Below, piece by piece: positions 48,240 through 57,069 of a stretch of 57,069 bases of DNA. The notes under the pieces were generated by a model. That model made no database searches and was not told the DNA's origin. It saw nothing but the letters and a program-made list of their open reading frames with translations. Position 1 is the first letter of the stretch; each line of letters opens with the position of its first letter. The DNA is taken from contig KV919170.1 in the NCBI GenBank assembly GCA_002049455.2, positions 1 through 57,069 on the forward strand. Direction: 5' to 3'. Both the position numbers and the translations under genes were made by a program. The DNA comes from Porphyra umbilicalis. Taxonomy: Eukaryota > Rhodophyta > Bangiophyceae > Bangiales > Bangiaceae.

Positions 48240-50198
48240 ATGGCGGATTCCGCCGCGATGGCGGTGGACGTCGGCGTTGCCGGTGGCGGTGAGGCCATCG
48301 ACGGGGCGCATGCCGCCGCGGGTGGCCATCCGGAAGTGGATTGCTCCGCGGACCCAGAGGTCTTGCGCCAGTTTCGGCCTCGCGGCTCGTACTAGGTGCA
48401 CGCCAACCCTGTAGAGGTGGTCTATGGGGTCCCGCGGGTCACCGACAACCGTCTGTACGAGATGTGCGTACGCAATCGCGCTCGTGCGCACACGCGCCGT
48501 GTTTACGCTCACTACGAGGCGTTGCCCGACTTCATCGACGTGATGGCGCAAGCCGGGTTGCCGGACCACGCGGGCGACCGCGTGGCCGAGGTCCATGGGG
48601 ACCCGTACATCGGGAACCAGGGACCTCAGCGTCGTGTATACGAGGTGATGTCGTTTTGCAACGAGGTCGTGCGGTACCAACTGCCGTTGCACCCGTTCCA
48701 CCGCTTGGTGTACGCCAATGCGCTTATGTTCCCTGTGAAGGGTACAGAGTCGATCGAGGCAGCGGCCAACTCGTTTTGTCGCTTGCTGCGCAACTGGCCG
48801 AAGGCCGTCTTCCTCAAGAGGGCTCTCGCCGAGGACCTTTCGGTCCCGTTCGGGCACGACTCCGGTCTGGAGCCGTACCTCGAGCAGCTTGCGCTGGTGA
48901 AGCACGAGGAGAACGACAATGTCGAAGATGACCGCAGTCCGCGGGTCACCGGGTTGCCGAACTCCTTTCGGCTGCCGATGTTCCCATCCGACCACCGTCG
49001 GGCCGCTGACACGCGCTTCTTTCGCGGTCGCGAGTTGATTCCTACCGCGTGGGCGGCTAGATTTCTCCGTGCGCCACGAACGTTCGACTTGTCCCGTTGG
49101 CTTCCGCCTATCCCGGACTGGGAGCCCCACACGGGGTTGTGGGTGGCGACCCCCGTGGTGGTGTCCTATATGGCGGACGCGTTGCGCAACGCCTACAGCT
49201 CCGTCTGGCAGGAGGTGTACTCCGAGTACTACTGCAACTTAGTTGCTGCGTGGGTTCACACCCTGCAGGAGGACAAGCTTTTCGTCCACTTGGACACGAA
49301 GACGCTTCGTCATTTCGACGCGTTGGATACGTCCAAGTTGAAGGACGCGCCCGACGGCGAGGCCAAGTACGTCTTGTACGGCAAGATGCGTCAAGCCGCG
49401 ACGGCGTTTCCCTGGCGGGAGGTCCTTAAGGACGTCGTCTGGCGCGACCGCGACTCCGGGGAAGCCCGGCAGGTGCGGGTCACGGTCGACCCGACCAAGG
49501 AATACGGCTTTTGCCTGCGCCACCCTTGAGTCGATTTCGACTGGGCGTTGGACCCGAACGCGCCACTCCCGATGGCTCGAATTACTTCGAACTATCCCGG
49601 GGTGTGGCGTCGTGGTCGTCGAACCTGGGCTCACGCCCTTGGCGACGCCCGCGAGGGCCGCTACCGCCCGCGTTCACCGCGGCGCGATCGCTCGCCATCT
49701 CCGCCACGGTCGGTGGATGCCACTTGGCCGACCCGCGCGTCGTCAACCGCGGCGGTTGCCTTGTTTGGGTCGGCGCGCGCGCGCGATGTACGCGTTCGTG
49801 CGCCCCGCGGGGCAGCCTTGTCGGCGGTGGCTAGCGCCTGGGTCGAGCAGATCGCAGGCTTGCGTACCGCTGTTGAGCGCGCGGACGGACGGGGTGTCGA
49901 GTCGGCTTTGTCCATTATTGGACATGCCGTGGCTCGCGCCGTTGACGGCGAGGCCAACTACGGGCGCTTCGCCCAGCACCTCGAGGCTATACAGCCAGAG
50001 GAGGAGGCCGCGCCGGCGCGCTTCAACGCGCAGAGCATCCTTGGTCGTCGGACCCACGAGGGCGGAGGCCCGTCGACGGGGGTTCCGCACTCGGCGCGCA
50101 ACACGCGTGCGCGTAGTGTCTCGCAGGAGTCGGCGGCCAGTGTTGGCGCGAGCCGCGATTCCCGTCGGGACTCGCGTCGTCGTGACGACGAGGAGTAG
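48240..50198 (+). pseudogene. antisense gene carried by element B, unknown function, two in-frame stops
   Basis: Lies between pol and the 3' LTR but on the opposite strand. ATG at 48240 opens MADSAAMAVDVGVAGGG; TAG at 48393 follows RQFRPRGSY. The same frame then gives 377 well-composed codons (NPVEVVYGVPRVTDNRLYEM, PFHRLVYANALMFPVKGTES, FCRLLRNWPKAVFLKRALAE, WLPPIPDWEPHTGLWVATPV, YSEYYCNLVAAWVHTLQED, TKEYGFCLRHP). TGA at 49527 interrupts, and the frame continues (DFDWALDPNAPLPMARITSN) into an Arg/Ser-rich stretch (RRDRSPSPPRS) and a C-terminus ending at 50198. Trp, Tyr and Phe content argues for genuine coding. No family recognised. The TAG is followed by GTG and could be a splice acceptor (ctag|g). 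It is tail-to-tail with pol, 142 bp apart. Confidence 0.6.
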
Positions 50199-50340
50199 CG
50201 AGGTTCACTGCTCAGTGACTTGCTCGGTTGACCCCGGTGGGGGGGTGGGGTTGACAATGTCGGGGTCTTACGCCTTTTTAGGGTGTTGATGTTTCTTCGT
50301 CTTGTTATTGTTTGTCGTTTGACATGTTCGTATCCACTTC

Positions 50341-53300
50341 TCAGTTTTTCTGTTTATCGTCATAGCGATGAAGGAAGTGGCAGGCCATCATGGCCCATGT
50401 TGTGGGATTTGTATCCCTTGAGTCTGCTGATAAAAGCACTTCGTACTCGAAACATGCACGTATGGCAGTAGCGTGCCAACTGGCGTTGGTCCATTGTGGT
50501 ATTACCACGGTTGCTTCTTCTGTGGTTGTTACCAAGCGTCGAAGGACTGAGTCCAAGTGTTGCACCCGAGGTACCAGAAACCCGTTGGGGAGCACTGGTA
50601 CGGGGGGATCGCTCCCGATGAGTGTCGCCTGTGCGGATTTCGGCCACACATATGTGTACGGGCCGTAAACACGGTTCAGCCGAGAGAAATGCCGCAAGGC
50701 AAGTTGGGGGTCATACACAAAGTTGCGCGTCATGGACGGCAGAGTGGACTTGAGCCACGCCACAGGAATTACTTCCTTAATTGCAACGTCGGTACTTGAC
50801 TCTGACCAAGAGACATCGGCATGGATAACTCCGTCACCGGTAACATGGACATGTTGGATAGTGGGTATCCACGTGGAGTCCATGACGATGTTGGCCACGG
50901 TTGTGAGCCCGGCCTGTCGGCGACTTCGTCGCGTTGGCGTTTGCCACTCGTACCCCGGTACATGCTTCTTCTTCTGTCGAAGGAAATGCACCACCAGGTT
51001 GCGGGGGAGGTTCTCCAGGGGTTCCCAGGTGTCGCCTTTCGACCCGCAGTCGAACCAGCGCACCTTAGCGCTATAGCTGTCACCCGTCTGGCGTAAGCCT
51101 ACGAGTTTGTCGATCACATACTCATCGGCAGTTGCCGGGGTTGACTTGCGTTGGTCTAGACCATCTAGCAAGGGGTGTGGAACCTTGTCCGTCGTCGTTG
51201 GACGAGGAGCTGGGGTGACATGGTCACTGCTGACGCGTTTCTCCTCGCCGTCAATGTCAATGACAAACGTGGAGGCGTCCGCGTCCGCGTCGACGACCAC
51301 GAAGGGTACAATGGCTTTGCTTTGCAGCTTGTTTTGCCGATCGTGGTTGGTCGTGTATACGTAGTCGCCGATCTTGACGTCCGCATTGCGGGTTGCGACC
51401 CGATGGTCGAAGTTACGTTTGTAACGTTGTTGCGTCTTACGCAAGGCCTCGACCACGATGGGGATCTGCTTGCGCAGGCGGGCCATGAACTCGCGCTTGC
51501 GAGCTAGGGGTGACCCATCCTTGAGCGTTCCCTTATTGGTAAGCGGAGTGCCCGGGGGCAAGTTGCGAACCGTGAGGTTGGGGATCCGCCTTGGGATAAC
51601 AAGCTCAAATGGGGCGATGCCCGTCGACCGATGTGGTTGGCTATTATACGCCATGGTGATTACCGGGAGTAGCTCATCCCATCGTGATGGATCGTCGGCG
51701 ACGTAGTGTCGCAGCTGCGTAGCCATGGTACGGTTGTACCGTTCAACTGGCCCATTGGTTTGGGGATGATACGCCGTGGTGCGAACCGTTTCAATGCCAA
51801 GCATTTTCATCACAGCGATGAAGAAGTTCGACATGAACTGGGGCCCTTGGTCCGATAGGATTCGGTCCGGTGGCCCGTAGGCTGACACCCACGCGTCGAT
51901 GATGGCTGACGCCACTGACATAGCCGTGATTCGCCGCAAGGCGACGCACTTGGTGAGCTTGGCGAAGCGGTCGGTGATAACCAAGATGAAGCGGTTGCCC
52001 TTCTTGGAGGCCGGGATGGGCCCAAAGATGTCAACGGATAGCTCCTTGAGAGGCTCGGTAGCCTGGAACAGGGTCAAGGGCGTGGTGTGTCGCCGCAAGG
52101 CGAGGCGGTTTTGCGCACACGTTGTGCATTTCGTGATGGTCGAATGAATATCCGTCACCATTGAAGGCCAGTAGTATGCCTTGCGCATGGTGTAATACAT
52201 CCGGTTCATACCCGGATGGGCGGCCACGGTTGCGTGGTGCTCGAGGGTCAACACGCGTTCGCGTAGCGACTTTGGAATAACCAGTTGATTGCCGTAAGGC
52301 GCACGGCGGTACAGAGCGTGATGCTCATCGCGGAAGAAGGCCTTGGCCGTTCCGCGCTCCACGCGAGTGGACATCTCGACGCAGAAGTCGTCTGTTCGTT
52401 GTGCTTCGACAACATCGTCGAACTCCACCGGTTCCGGTGTGTCGGTACCCGTGTACCTCCCCGTTCTTAAGCCGTTGGCCGTCTCGGCCAACGCCAGACA
52501 AGGTATATCATCGTGGATATCTTCTGGCGGCGCCACCGTAGAGGCGCGCGACAGGAAGTCGGGCAAGTGGTGCGATGCACCTGGTTTATAAACCATATCG
52601 AATGTGTATTCGGAGAGGCGAAGTCGCCATCGCATCAAGCGTCCACTTGAGTCGGTCGTGCTGTAGATCCAGCTAAGTGCTTGGTGATCCGTTCGGATGA
52701 GGAACCGTTGTCCGTCGAGGAAGTGCCTCAACTTGAGGACAGCCCACACAACGCCGAGGCATTCTCGCTCCGTGGTGGAGTAGTTCTGCTCTGCAGCAGT
52801 GAGTCCTCGGCTCCAATACCCGACAGGGTGAAGCAGTTCGCCCGGCTCCTCTTGGAGGAGGGTACAACCAACTTGGTCGGCGCATGCGTCCACGTCAACG
52901 ACGAGCTTCCGATTGGCCTTCGGCAAGGCAAGTACCGGTGGGCACAACAGTGCGTTGCGGAGGTCCTCGAAGGCGGCGATAGCCACGTCCGTCGGTGGTG
53001 GTAAATCCGGTGGGATCTCGGCCCTAGTCAGGGCGTTCAGGGGCTTTGCTCGTTTGGCAAAGTCTTTGACAAACCGTCGATAGACGTTGCACATGCCAAA
53101 GACGCTTTTCAGCTGGGTCTTTGTGGTTGGGAACTTGGCATGCTTCAGAGCATCCACGTTCTTGTTGTGCACATGCAGTTGCCCGGGGCGGACAATGTGT
53201 CCTAGGTACTCGACCTCATCGGAGAACCACGTACACTTTTCCAAGTTGAGGGTGACCCCGGCTTCACGGAGACGGTGAAGTACCGTGTCAACGTCTTTGA

Positions 53301-54822
53301 CGTGTTGTTCCGCGTTTGCGGAGAAGATGATGACATCGTCTAAGTAGACGAGGCATATCTGCCACTTCAAACCCGAGAGGATAATATCCAACGCGCGCTG
53401 GAAGGTAGCGGGCGCGTTTGTCAAGCCGAAAGGCATGGATAACCAGTGGTATATACCACAGTGCGTCGTGAACGCCGTCTTCTCTTGGTCGTCCTTGCGT
53501 AAGGGTACTTGCCAGTACCCCGCGGTGCAGTCGAGAGACGTGAACACCTGGGCATCTCCCAAGGAGTCGAGGCAGTCCTCCATCCGAGGCAAGGGATAAG
53601 CATCCTTCTTGGTGATGTTGTTTAGCCGACGATAGTCGACACAGAATCGGGCTTTGCCGTTCTTCTTTGGTACAATTACCACGGGGCTTGCCCAAGCACT
53701 GTGGCTAGGGGCAATGACGTTGAGCTTCAACATCTTGTTGATTTGATCAGCGATGATCTGCCGTTTGAACGGCCCGGTTCGGTAGGGTTGGGCCCGTATG
53801 GGCAGAGCGTCGGGAGGAGTGACGATGGCGTGCTCCGTAGCACGGATGACGCCAAGGGTTCCATCCCACATAGACGAATGCGTCTTCAGCATGTCTCGAA
53901 TCTGCTTAGGCAGGTACTCGGGTGCCTCACTGAGGTCGACGTCCTCGAGTGGGTCACGACTCGCGTCGTCCGATGAGTTATCGGTTCCACCCTTTGGGGT
54001 GTTGTCATCCAAGACGGCGGAGAGCATCGGCCCTTGGTAGGGTTCTGCAAACCCCATGGTAGAGTTCTTGCGAACAATGACTTGGTCCTTGCCGAAGTTG
54101 CATAACTTGACCAGGAATGGTTCGTCCGGTTTGACGATGGCGATGCCGCGGGCGACTGCCATGGACTTGTGTCGGCACAACCGCATGTTCGGTGTGATGG
54201 TAACCATACCAGGCGTGTCGTACGTGGCCATGATCCACTCCTCCTTGTGTCCGTTGACACGCACCTGTTTGCAGGCTCGAACCCGAGCGGGTTTATCTTG
54301 CCAGTGGCGGTCCCACGCGCTGTCGTTAAGACAAGCTAAGATCGGCGTTGGCCGAGGTTGCTCTTCCGTGCATCGCACGTGCTCTTGCCAGACGATCTTG
54401 TGCAAGCGCGGCAGAATGCCCTCGATGTTTTGTTCAATGAACTCGGTGCCAAGAATGCACGGGACTGACAAGTTGTCGGCAACGAGGAATCGGTCAAATA
54501 GACGCACACCTCCGGTGTCTACATACAGATGTATGGCATACTTCGTCACACGACGATTGTTTTTTGCATCTCGGATGCGCGGAAGCGTAGTCAACTCTTC
54601 GGCGTAAGCCATCCAGTTCGAAGGAAGAACACTAGTTCGCACTATGTTCACCCCGGCGCCCGTGTCTAAGACAGGGCGGCAACTTCGCATTATGCGCAGG
54701 CATGGGCCTAACGTGGCTGCGATCTCATAGTGCCGAAGGGCACGACGTAAGAGTCTTGTCACCGTACGCTTTCGCGTTCCGCCGGGCAACCCCAAGTCGG
54801 GCACCCGGCCTAGACGTTTTTC
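50341..54822 (-). CDS. pol of element B: protease, RT, RNase H, integrase, chromodomain, C-terminal extension
   Basis: About 1490 codons in the -1 frame relative to gag. Numbering from the GTG at 54804: protease VLDTGAGVN (Asp47), with VPCILGTEF; RT 330-540 with RFCVDYRRLN, LDCTAGYWQVPL and catalytic VYLDD (486-490); RNase H from VVDVDACADQVG (635) to HHLPDFLSRAS; integrase zinc-binding HH-CC (856-897) and core D925, D985, E1021, i.e. D,D35E, within LSVDIFGP, RILSDQGPQF and GPVERYNR. A GDYVYTTNHD region follows, then a chromodomain at 1228-1275 (DEYVIDKLVG, AKVRWFDCGSKGDTWEPLEN). A further ~190 residues (for example TEEATVVIPQWTNASWHA) extend beyond the chromodomain. TGA stop at 50341. No lesions. 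Confidence 0.95.
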   Translation of the reverse strand, partial: EKRLGRVPDLGLPGGTRKRTVTRLLRRALRHYEIAATLGPCLRIMRSCRPVLDTGAGVNIVRTSVLPSNWMAYAEELTTLPRIRDAKNNRRVTKYAIHLYVDTGGVRLFDRFLVADNLSVPCILGTEFIEQNIEGILPRLHKIVWQEHVRCTEEQPRPTPILACLNDSAWDRHWQDKPARVRACKQVRVNGHKEEWIMATYDTPGMVTITPNMRLCRHKSMAVARGIAIVKPDEPFLVKLCNFGKDQVIVRKNSTMGFAEPYQGPMLSAVLDDNTPKGGTDNSSDDASRDPLEDVDLSEAPEYLPKQIRDMLKTHSSMWDGTLGVIRATEHAIVTPPDALPIRAQPYRTGPFKRQIIADQINKMLKLNVIAPSHSAWASPVVIVPKKNGKARFCVDYRRLNNITKKDAYPLPRMEDCLDSLGDAQVFTSLDCTAGYWQVPLRKDDQEKTAFTTHCGIYHWLSMPFGLTNAPATFQRALDIILSGLKWQICLVYLDDVIIFSANAEQHVKDVDTVLHRLREAGVTLNLEKCTWFSDEVEYLGHIVRPGQLHVHNKNVDALKHAKFPTTKTQLKSVFGMCNVYRRFVKDFAKRAKPLNALTRAEIPPDLPPPTDVAIAAFEDLRNALLCPPVLALPKANRKLVVDVDACADQVGCTLLQEEPGELLHPVGYWSRGLTAAEQNYSTTERECLGVVWAVLKLRHFLDGQRFLIRTDHQALSWIYSTTDSSGRLMRWRLRLSEYTFDMVYKPGASHHLPDFLSRASTVAPPEDIHDDIPCLALAETANGLRTGRYTGTDTPEPVEFDDVVEAQRTDDFCVEMSTRVERGTAKAFFRDEHHALYRRAPYGNQLVIPKSLRERVLTLEHHATVAAHPGMNRMYYTMRKAYYWPSMVTDIHSTITKCTTCAQNRLALRRHTTPLTLFQATEPLKELSVDIFGPIPASKKGNRFILVITDRFAKLTKCVALRRITAMSVASAIIDAWVSAYGPPDRILSDQGPQFMSNFFIAVMKMLGIETVRTTAYHPQTNGPVERYNRTMATQLRHYVADDPSRWDELLPVITMAYNSQPHRSTGIAPFELVIPRRIPNLTVRNLPPGTPLTNKGTLKDGSPLARKREFMARLRKQIPIVVEALRKTQQRYKRNFDHRVATRNADVKIGDYVYTTNHDRQNKLQSKAIVPFVVVDADADASTFVIDIDGEEKRVSSDHVTPAPRPTTTDKVPHPLLDGLDQRKSTPATADEYVIDKLVGLRQTGDSYSAKVRWFDCGSKGDTWEPLENLPRNLVVHFLRQKKKHVPGYEWQTPTRRSRRQAGLTTVANIVMDSTWIPTIQHVHVTGDGVIHADVSWSESSTDVAIKEVIPVAWLKSTLPSMTRNFVYDPQLALRHFSRLNRVYGPYTYVWPKSAQATLIGSDPPVPVLPNGFLVPRVQHLDSVLRRLVTTTEEATVVIPQWTNASWHATAIRACFEYEVLLSADSRDTNPTTWAMMACHFLHRYDDKQKN
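54781..54822 (-). promoter_or_regulatory. programmed -1 frameshift site between gag and pol of element B
   Basis: On the minus strand the gag frame reads TCG-AAA-AAC-GTC-TAG. The heptamer G-AAA-AAC (54822-54816) is followed by a 6-base spacer and a hairpin with stem GCCGGG (54809-54804) and CCCGGC (54786-54781) around a 17-base loop. A -1 slip gives GAA-AAA-CGT-CTA-GGC, exactly the pol frame. Heptamer, spacing and stem match known retroelement signals, though the first base G makes the P-site re-pairing imperfect. Confidence 0.7.
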
Positions 54823-56456
54823 GAGTCGTCCACGGCGTCGGCCGGATGCTCGACCTCGTCTTCCTCGACGTTACCGTCGGCAAGGGCATGAACGCCGATA
54901 GGCGGTTGCCGACGCTCGCGAGGGCGATAAGGCTCGGCACACTGTGCGGCGAAGTGCCCCGGCTTGTTACAGTTGTAACAGATGTCAGCCCGATTGGCTT
55001 GAGGGACGGCGGCCCGAGGGGGCGGCGGGGTGCGAACCGGTGTGAACGGTCGTTCCGTCGTCGTCCGCTGGTCTTGTGTCGCGTAAGCGACTTTGATTGC
55101 CGTTGAGCGGGTAATCTTGAGTTGCAAACGCAACTTGTTGGTGCCGTCCCAGTACATTTGGGCGGTGGCGACCGTCTCGGACAGGGTTCGGTCGGGGAAC
55201 TGGTCGTTCAGTACCCGGACGTGCGCTTGCACAAGGTCCGAAAGACCAGTGATGAAGACGTCCTTAACGTCTTGGATGTCGAACAAACCGTTCAGGAGGT
55301 CGCATTGCGTTTCCACGCGATGACCAAAGGCCGTGGGCGCCTCGTTGTCTTGTTGCTTCATCGTAATGATGTCTTGATAGGCGTTAGCCATGGTTGCGTG
55401 TGTCGCATACTTCGAAAGAAGCCAGTTGACGGCATCTCCGTAGGTACGGATGGCGTAACGCTTACGTCCGAGGGTGCTGTTAAGCGCGCCGGAGAAGGCC
55501 ATCTTGGCGTTGCCGTCTAGTCGAAAGACCATAAGCGGAAGGGCTTGACCGTGCGTCAGCCCAGCCGCGTCGCATGCGCGGCGAAAGGTCGTCAAGAACG
55601 TGAAGATGCCCAAGGGCAGGGCTCCCGTGAATGGCTGTTGCCCATGGAACGCTCCGTCCAAACGTTTGTTGAGACGGTGCGACCGCTGTGCCTCTTTAGG
55701 CGTATACGTCAGTTGACGGCGGATCAGGAAGTACGTCCTGTAGTCCAGGAGTGTCTTGAAGCGGCTATTAGCCGGGCGGATCACCTTGATCCTATCGGCT
55801 TTTTCAAGTCGCTCCTTCCGTTTGGTGGGGGGCGTGGGGCGCTTGCGCGCGGCCGCGTCCGACTCGCTCGAGCTTTCGCTCGGCGAGGACCCACTTGGGG
55901 GCGATGGCGGGTGTGGGGGCCCGTGGCCATCGTCCGAAGAGGACGTGTCCGTCGCGTTGGGGTTGTCGTCGTCTGACGACGTCGGGCTTGACCCAGAAGC
56001 GGAATCGTCGGAAGATGAGGAAAGCGCGGCGTTAGCCGGAGCGTCCTTGCGGACGGACTTGTCCTTGATCACCTTGTTCGTCTTCTTGACGTCCTTGGTC
56101 TTGTCGCCCGACTGGCGGCGAGACTTAGCCACACGGCGTTCCTCCTCATGGCAGTCGACCTTGCGCAGGGCCTCGACGTCGTCGACCAACTTGTCATTGG
56201 CTCGCGCCAGAGACTCGTTAGTCTGTTCTTGGGCCGTTAGGCGTCGCTGAAGTGCTTCAACGGCCGCCTTCAGGCTCTCCACCACCTGCATCTGCCCAGA
56301 GGTGGCTTGATCCGCAGGGATGGGAGGAGTTGGAGCACCGTCCGTGGGGGCGTCGGAGGCGGCAGGAGTGCCTTGTCCCCCGCCCGGCGGCCGGTAGCCA
56401 GATGGCAACTTGCCGTCTCTGGCTCGCCGAGTGCCGCCGGTACCACCAGTAGACAT
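54810..56456 (-). CDS. gag of element B, 548 aa
   Basis: The particle-forming polyprotein. It has a Gly/Pro/Ala-rich start (MSTGGTGGTRRARDGKLPSG), a coiled coil around 57-105 (VVESLKAAVEALQRRLTAQE), a Lys-rich then Ser/Asp-rich acidic linker (130-205), a capsid-type helical domain about 225-450 (TLLDYRTYFLIRRQLTYTPK, YGDAVNWLLSKYATHATMAN, VKDVFITGLSDLVQAHVRVL), and a zinc knuckle CYNCNKPGHFAAQC near 495. The acidic C-terminus ends at TAG (54812-54810), two codons after the AAAAAC slippery sequence. The ATG at 56456 is 230 bases downstream of the 5' LTR. Confidence 0.92.
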   Translation of the reverse strand: MSTGGTGGTRRARDGKLPSGYRPPGGGQGTPAASDAPTDGAPTPPIPADQATSGQMQVVESLKAAVEALQRRLTAQEQTNESLARANDKLVDDVEALRKVDCHEEERRVAKSRRQSGDKTKDVKKTNKVIKDKSVRKDAPANAALSSSSDDSASGSSPTSSDDDNPNATDTSSSDDGHGPPHPPSPPSGSSPSESSSESDAAARKRPTPPTKRKERLEKADRIKVIRPANSRFKTLLDYRTYFLIRRQLTYTPKEAQRSHRLNKRLDGAFHGQQPFTGALPLGIFTFLTTFRRACDAAGLTHGQALPLMVFRLDGNAKMAFSGALNSTLGRKRYAIRTYGDAVNWLLSKYATHATMANAYQDIITMKQQDNEAPTAFGHRVETQCDLLNGLFDIQDVKDVFITGLSDLVQAHVRVLNDQFPDRTLSETVATAQMYWDGTNKLRLQLKITRSTAIKVAYATQDQRTTTERPFTPVRTPPPPRAAVPQANRADICYNCNKPGHFAAQCAEPYRPRERRQPPIGVHALADGNVEEDEVEHPADAVDDSKNV

Positions 56457-56667
56457 ACTGGGACCTGAACAAAATGTTCCGACTTGCCTTACGCCCTGCG
56501 CGCCAACGTCGGAGATCTCAACCGTGATGCCCCCGGCACCACGCCCACAAGTCGATGGCTTACGCCCCGCGCGCCAAGCGACCGTATCGACACCGTCACA
56601 ATGCCACGAGGCAGCGAGAAAGTTCTCGGGGACACCGTGCCGCGAGGCACGATGAAGGCGAGGGTAT

Positions 56668-56684
56668 CCCCTGCTGCTCCACCA
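56668..56684 (-). promoter_or_regulatory. primer-binding site of element B
   Basis: TGGTGGAGCAGCAGGGG lies two bases (TT) after the LTR end CACA on the minus strand. Thirteen bases match the element A site. It is complementary to a tRNA 3' end CCCCTGCTGCTCCACCA; the tRNA species was not identified. Confidence 0.82.
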
Positions 56685-56686
56685 AA

Positions 56687-57069
56687 TGTGGTATTAATAA
56701 CGTTAATTCAATTACCAGTGTACTGAGACCGACCGCAGCCAAGCAATAAAGCGAGTTCTATCGCCGTCGCGGCGAGGAAGAAGACCTTTTGTTGAAGGGC
56801 ATCCGATGGGGAGCCGGGTGGTGCCCACGACGGCGACCCCGGACCCACGGTGGTTTAATACAAACAACGGCACTGGTCGATCGACCATCCGATCAAGCGA
56901 TCGTAATGAGTGCCGGCAGACAGATAAGACAGGCAAGCAAACAAGCAATAAAAAATAAACGATGCGGAAGTAACCCCCCAAAGGGCGTGCCAGAAGCCGA
57001 GTCACACACATCCGTGGATTCGGCCAGTCAAGGGGGCTACTCGTGGCTAATTGCCAATTGGTAGCAGAG
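56687..57069 (-). repeat. 5' LTR of element B (truncated by window end)
   Basis: Matches 46947-47328 with about six substitutions and one inserted base (TAATGAG for TATGAG near 56904). About ten terminal bases lie outside the window. Confidence 0.92.

Larger units (their letters stand above)
46947..57069 (-). mobile_element. element B: young Ty3/gypsy chromovirus-like LTR retrotransposon (minus strand), cut by the window end
   Basis: LTRs at 46947-47338 (3') and from 56687 to the window end (5', about 10 bases short). They differ by about six substitutions and one 1-base indel over 382 shared bases. Reading on -: 5' LTR, TT spacer and primer site, gag (56456-54810), -1 frameshift, pol (to 50341), then a 3-kb 3' region holding an antisense gene, then the 3' LTR. 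Total length is about 10.1 kb, long for the family because of that extra region. Gag and pol are free of lesions, so the element may be active. Confidence 0.92.

Noticed and set aside
47763..49130. 455-codon minus-strand frame opposite the antisense gene
   Set aside because: Arg/Val/His-rich shadow; the plus-strand frame has the natural amino-acid composition.

Overview
The window looks like nuclear DNA of a GC-rich eukaryote. It has GT-AG introns, PIF/Harbinger, CACTA-type and Ty3/gypsy elements, tRNA-like repeats, and thousands of bases of imperfect CCG/CGG arrays. I found no prokaryotic operons, rRNA genes or CRISPR arrays. The base composition and element content would fit a bangiophycean red alga such as Porphyra/Pyropia, but that is an inference without a marker gene. 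No housekeeping gene could be recognised; almost everything interpretable is mobile or repeat DNA.

Layout: (1) 1.7-6.5 kb, a decayed PIF/Harbinger element: a SANT/NAM-associated ORF on + (1756-2960) faces a transposase on - (6543-5278) that has one UGG-to-UGA nonsense change. A later insertion with CCG arrays and copy 1 of a ~500-bp tRNA-like repeat lies between them. (2) 7.3-12.8 kb, copy 2 of that repeat, split by a 4993-bp non-autonomous Harbinger-type element with 28-bp terminal inverted repeats and a TTA target duplication; copy 1 preserves the empty site. (3) 13.5-22.6 kb, a nested, decayed chromodomain-type Ty3/gypsy element (element A) with ten in-frame stops but no clear frameshift in the aligned coding parts. 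It carries a perfect 309-bp TRIM with a copia-like primer site, and a second insertion containing a 453-bp MITE. (4) 24.6-27.4 kb, a second PIF/Harbinger pair with an intact transposase. (5) 28-36.8 kb, CCG arrays, an unrecognised multi-exon minus-strand gene, and a ~270-bp-period GC-rich minisatellite. (6) 36.9-41.5 kb, the second MITE copy and a spliced Plavaka/KDZ-like (CACTA superfamily) transposase gene with an N-terminal C2H2 finger. (7) 43.8-46.3 kb, more CCG arrays. (8) 46.9 kb to the window end, a young Ty3/gypsy chromovirus-like element (element B) on the minus strand, with ~98% identical LTRs, intact gag and pol, a convincing -1 frameshift signal at the gag/pol junction, and an extra antisense gene between pol and the 3' LTR.

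The parts relate mainly as nested insertions: the TRIM lies in an insertion in element A, a MITE lies in another insertion in element A, and the 5-kb Harbinger-type element lies in the tRNA-like repeat. Elements A and B share the same primer-binding site and the same gag/pol frame arrangement, so they are relatives of different age. The most unusual pieces are the antisense gene of element B, the TRIM with an initiator-tRNA anticodon-arm primer site, and the stop-only decay pattern of element A.
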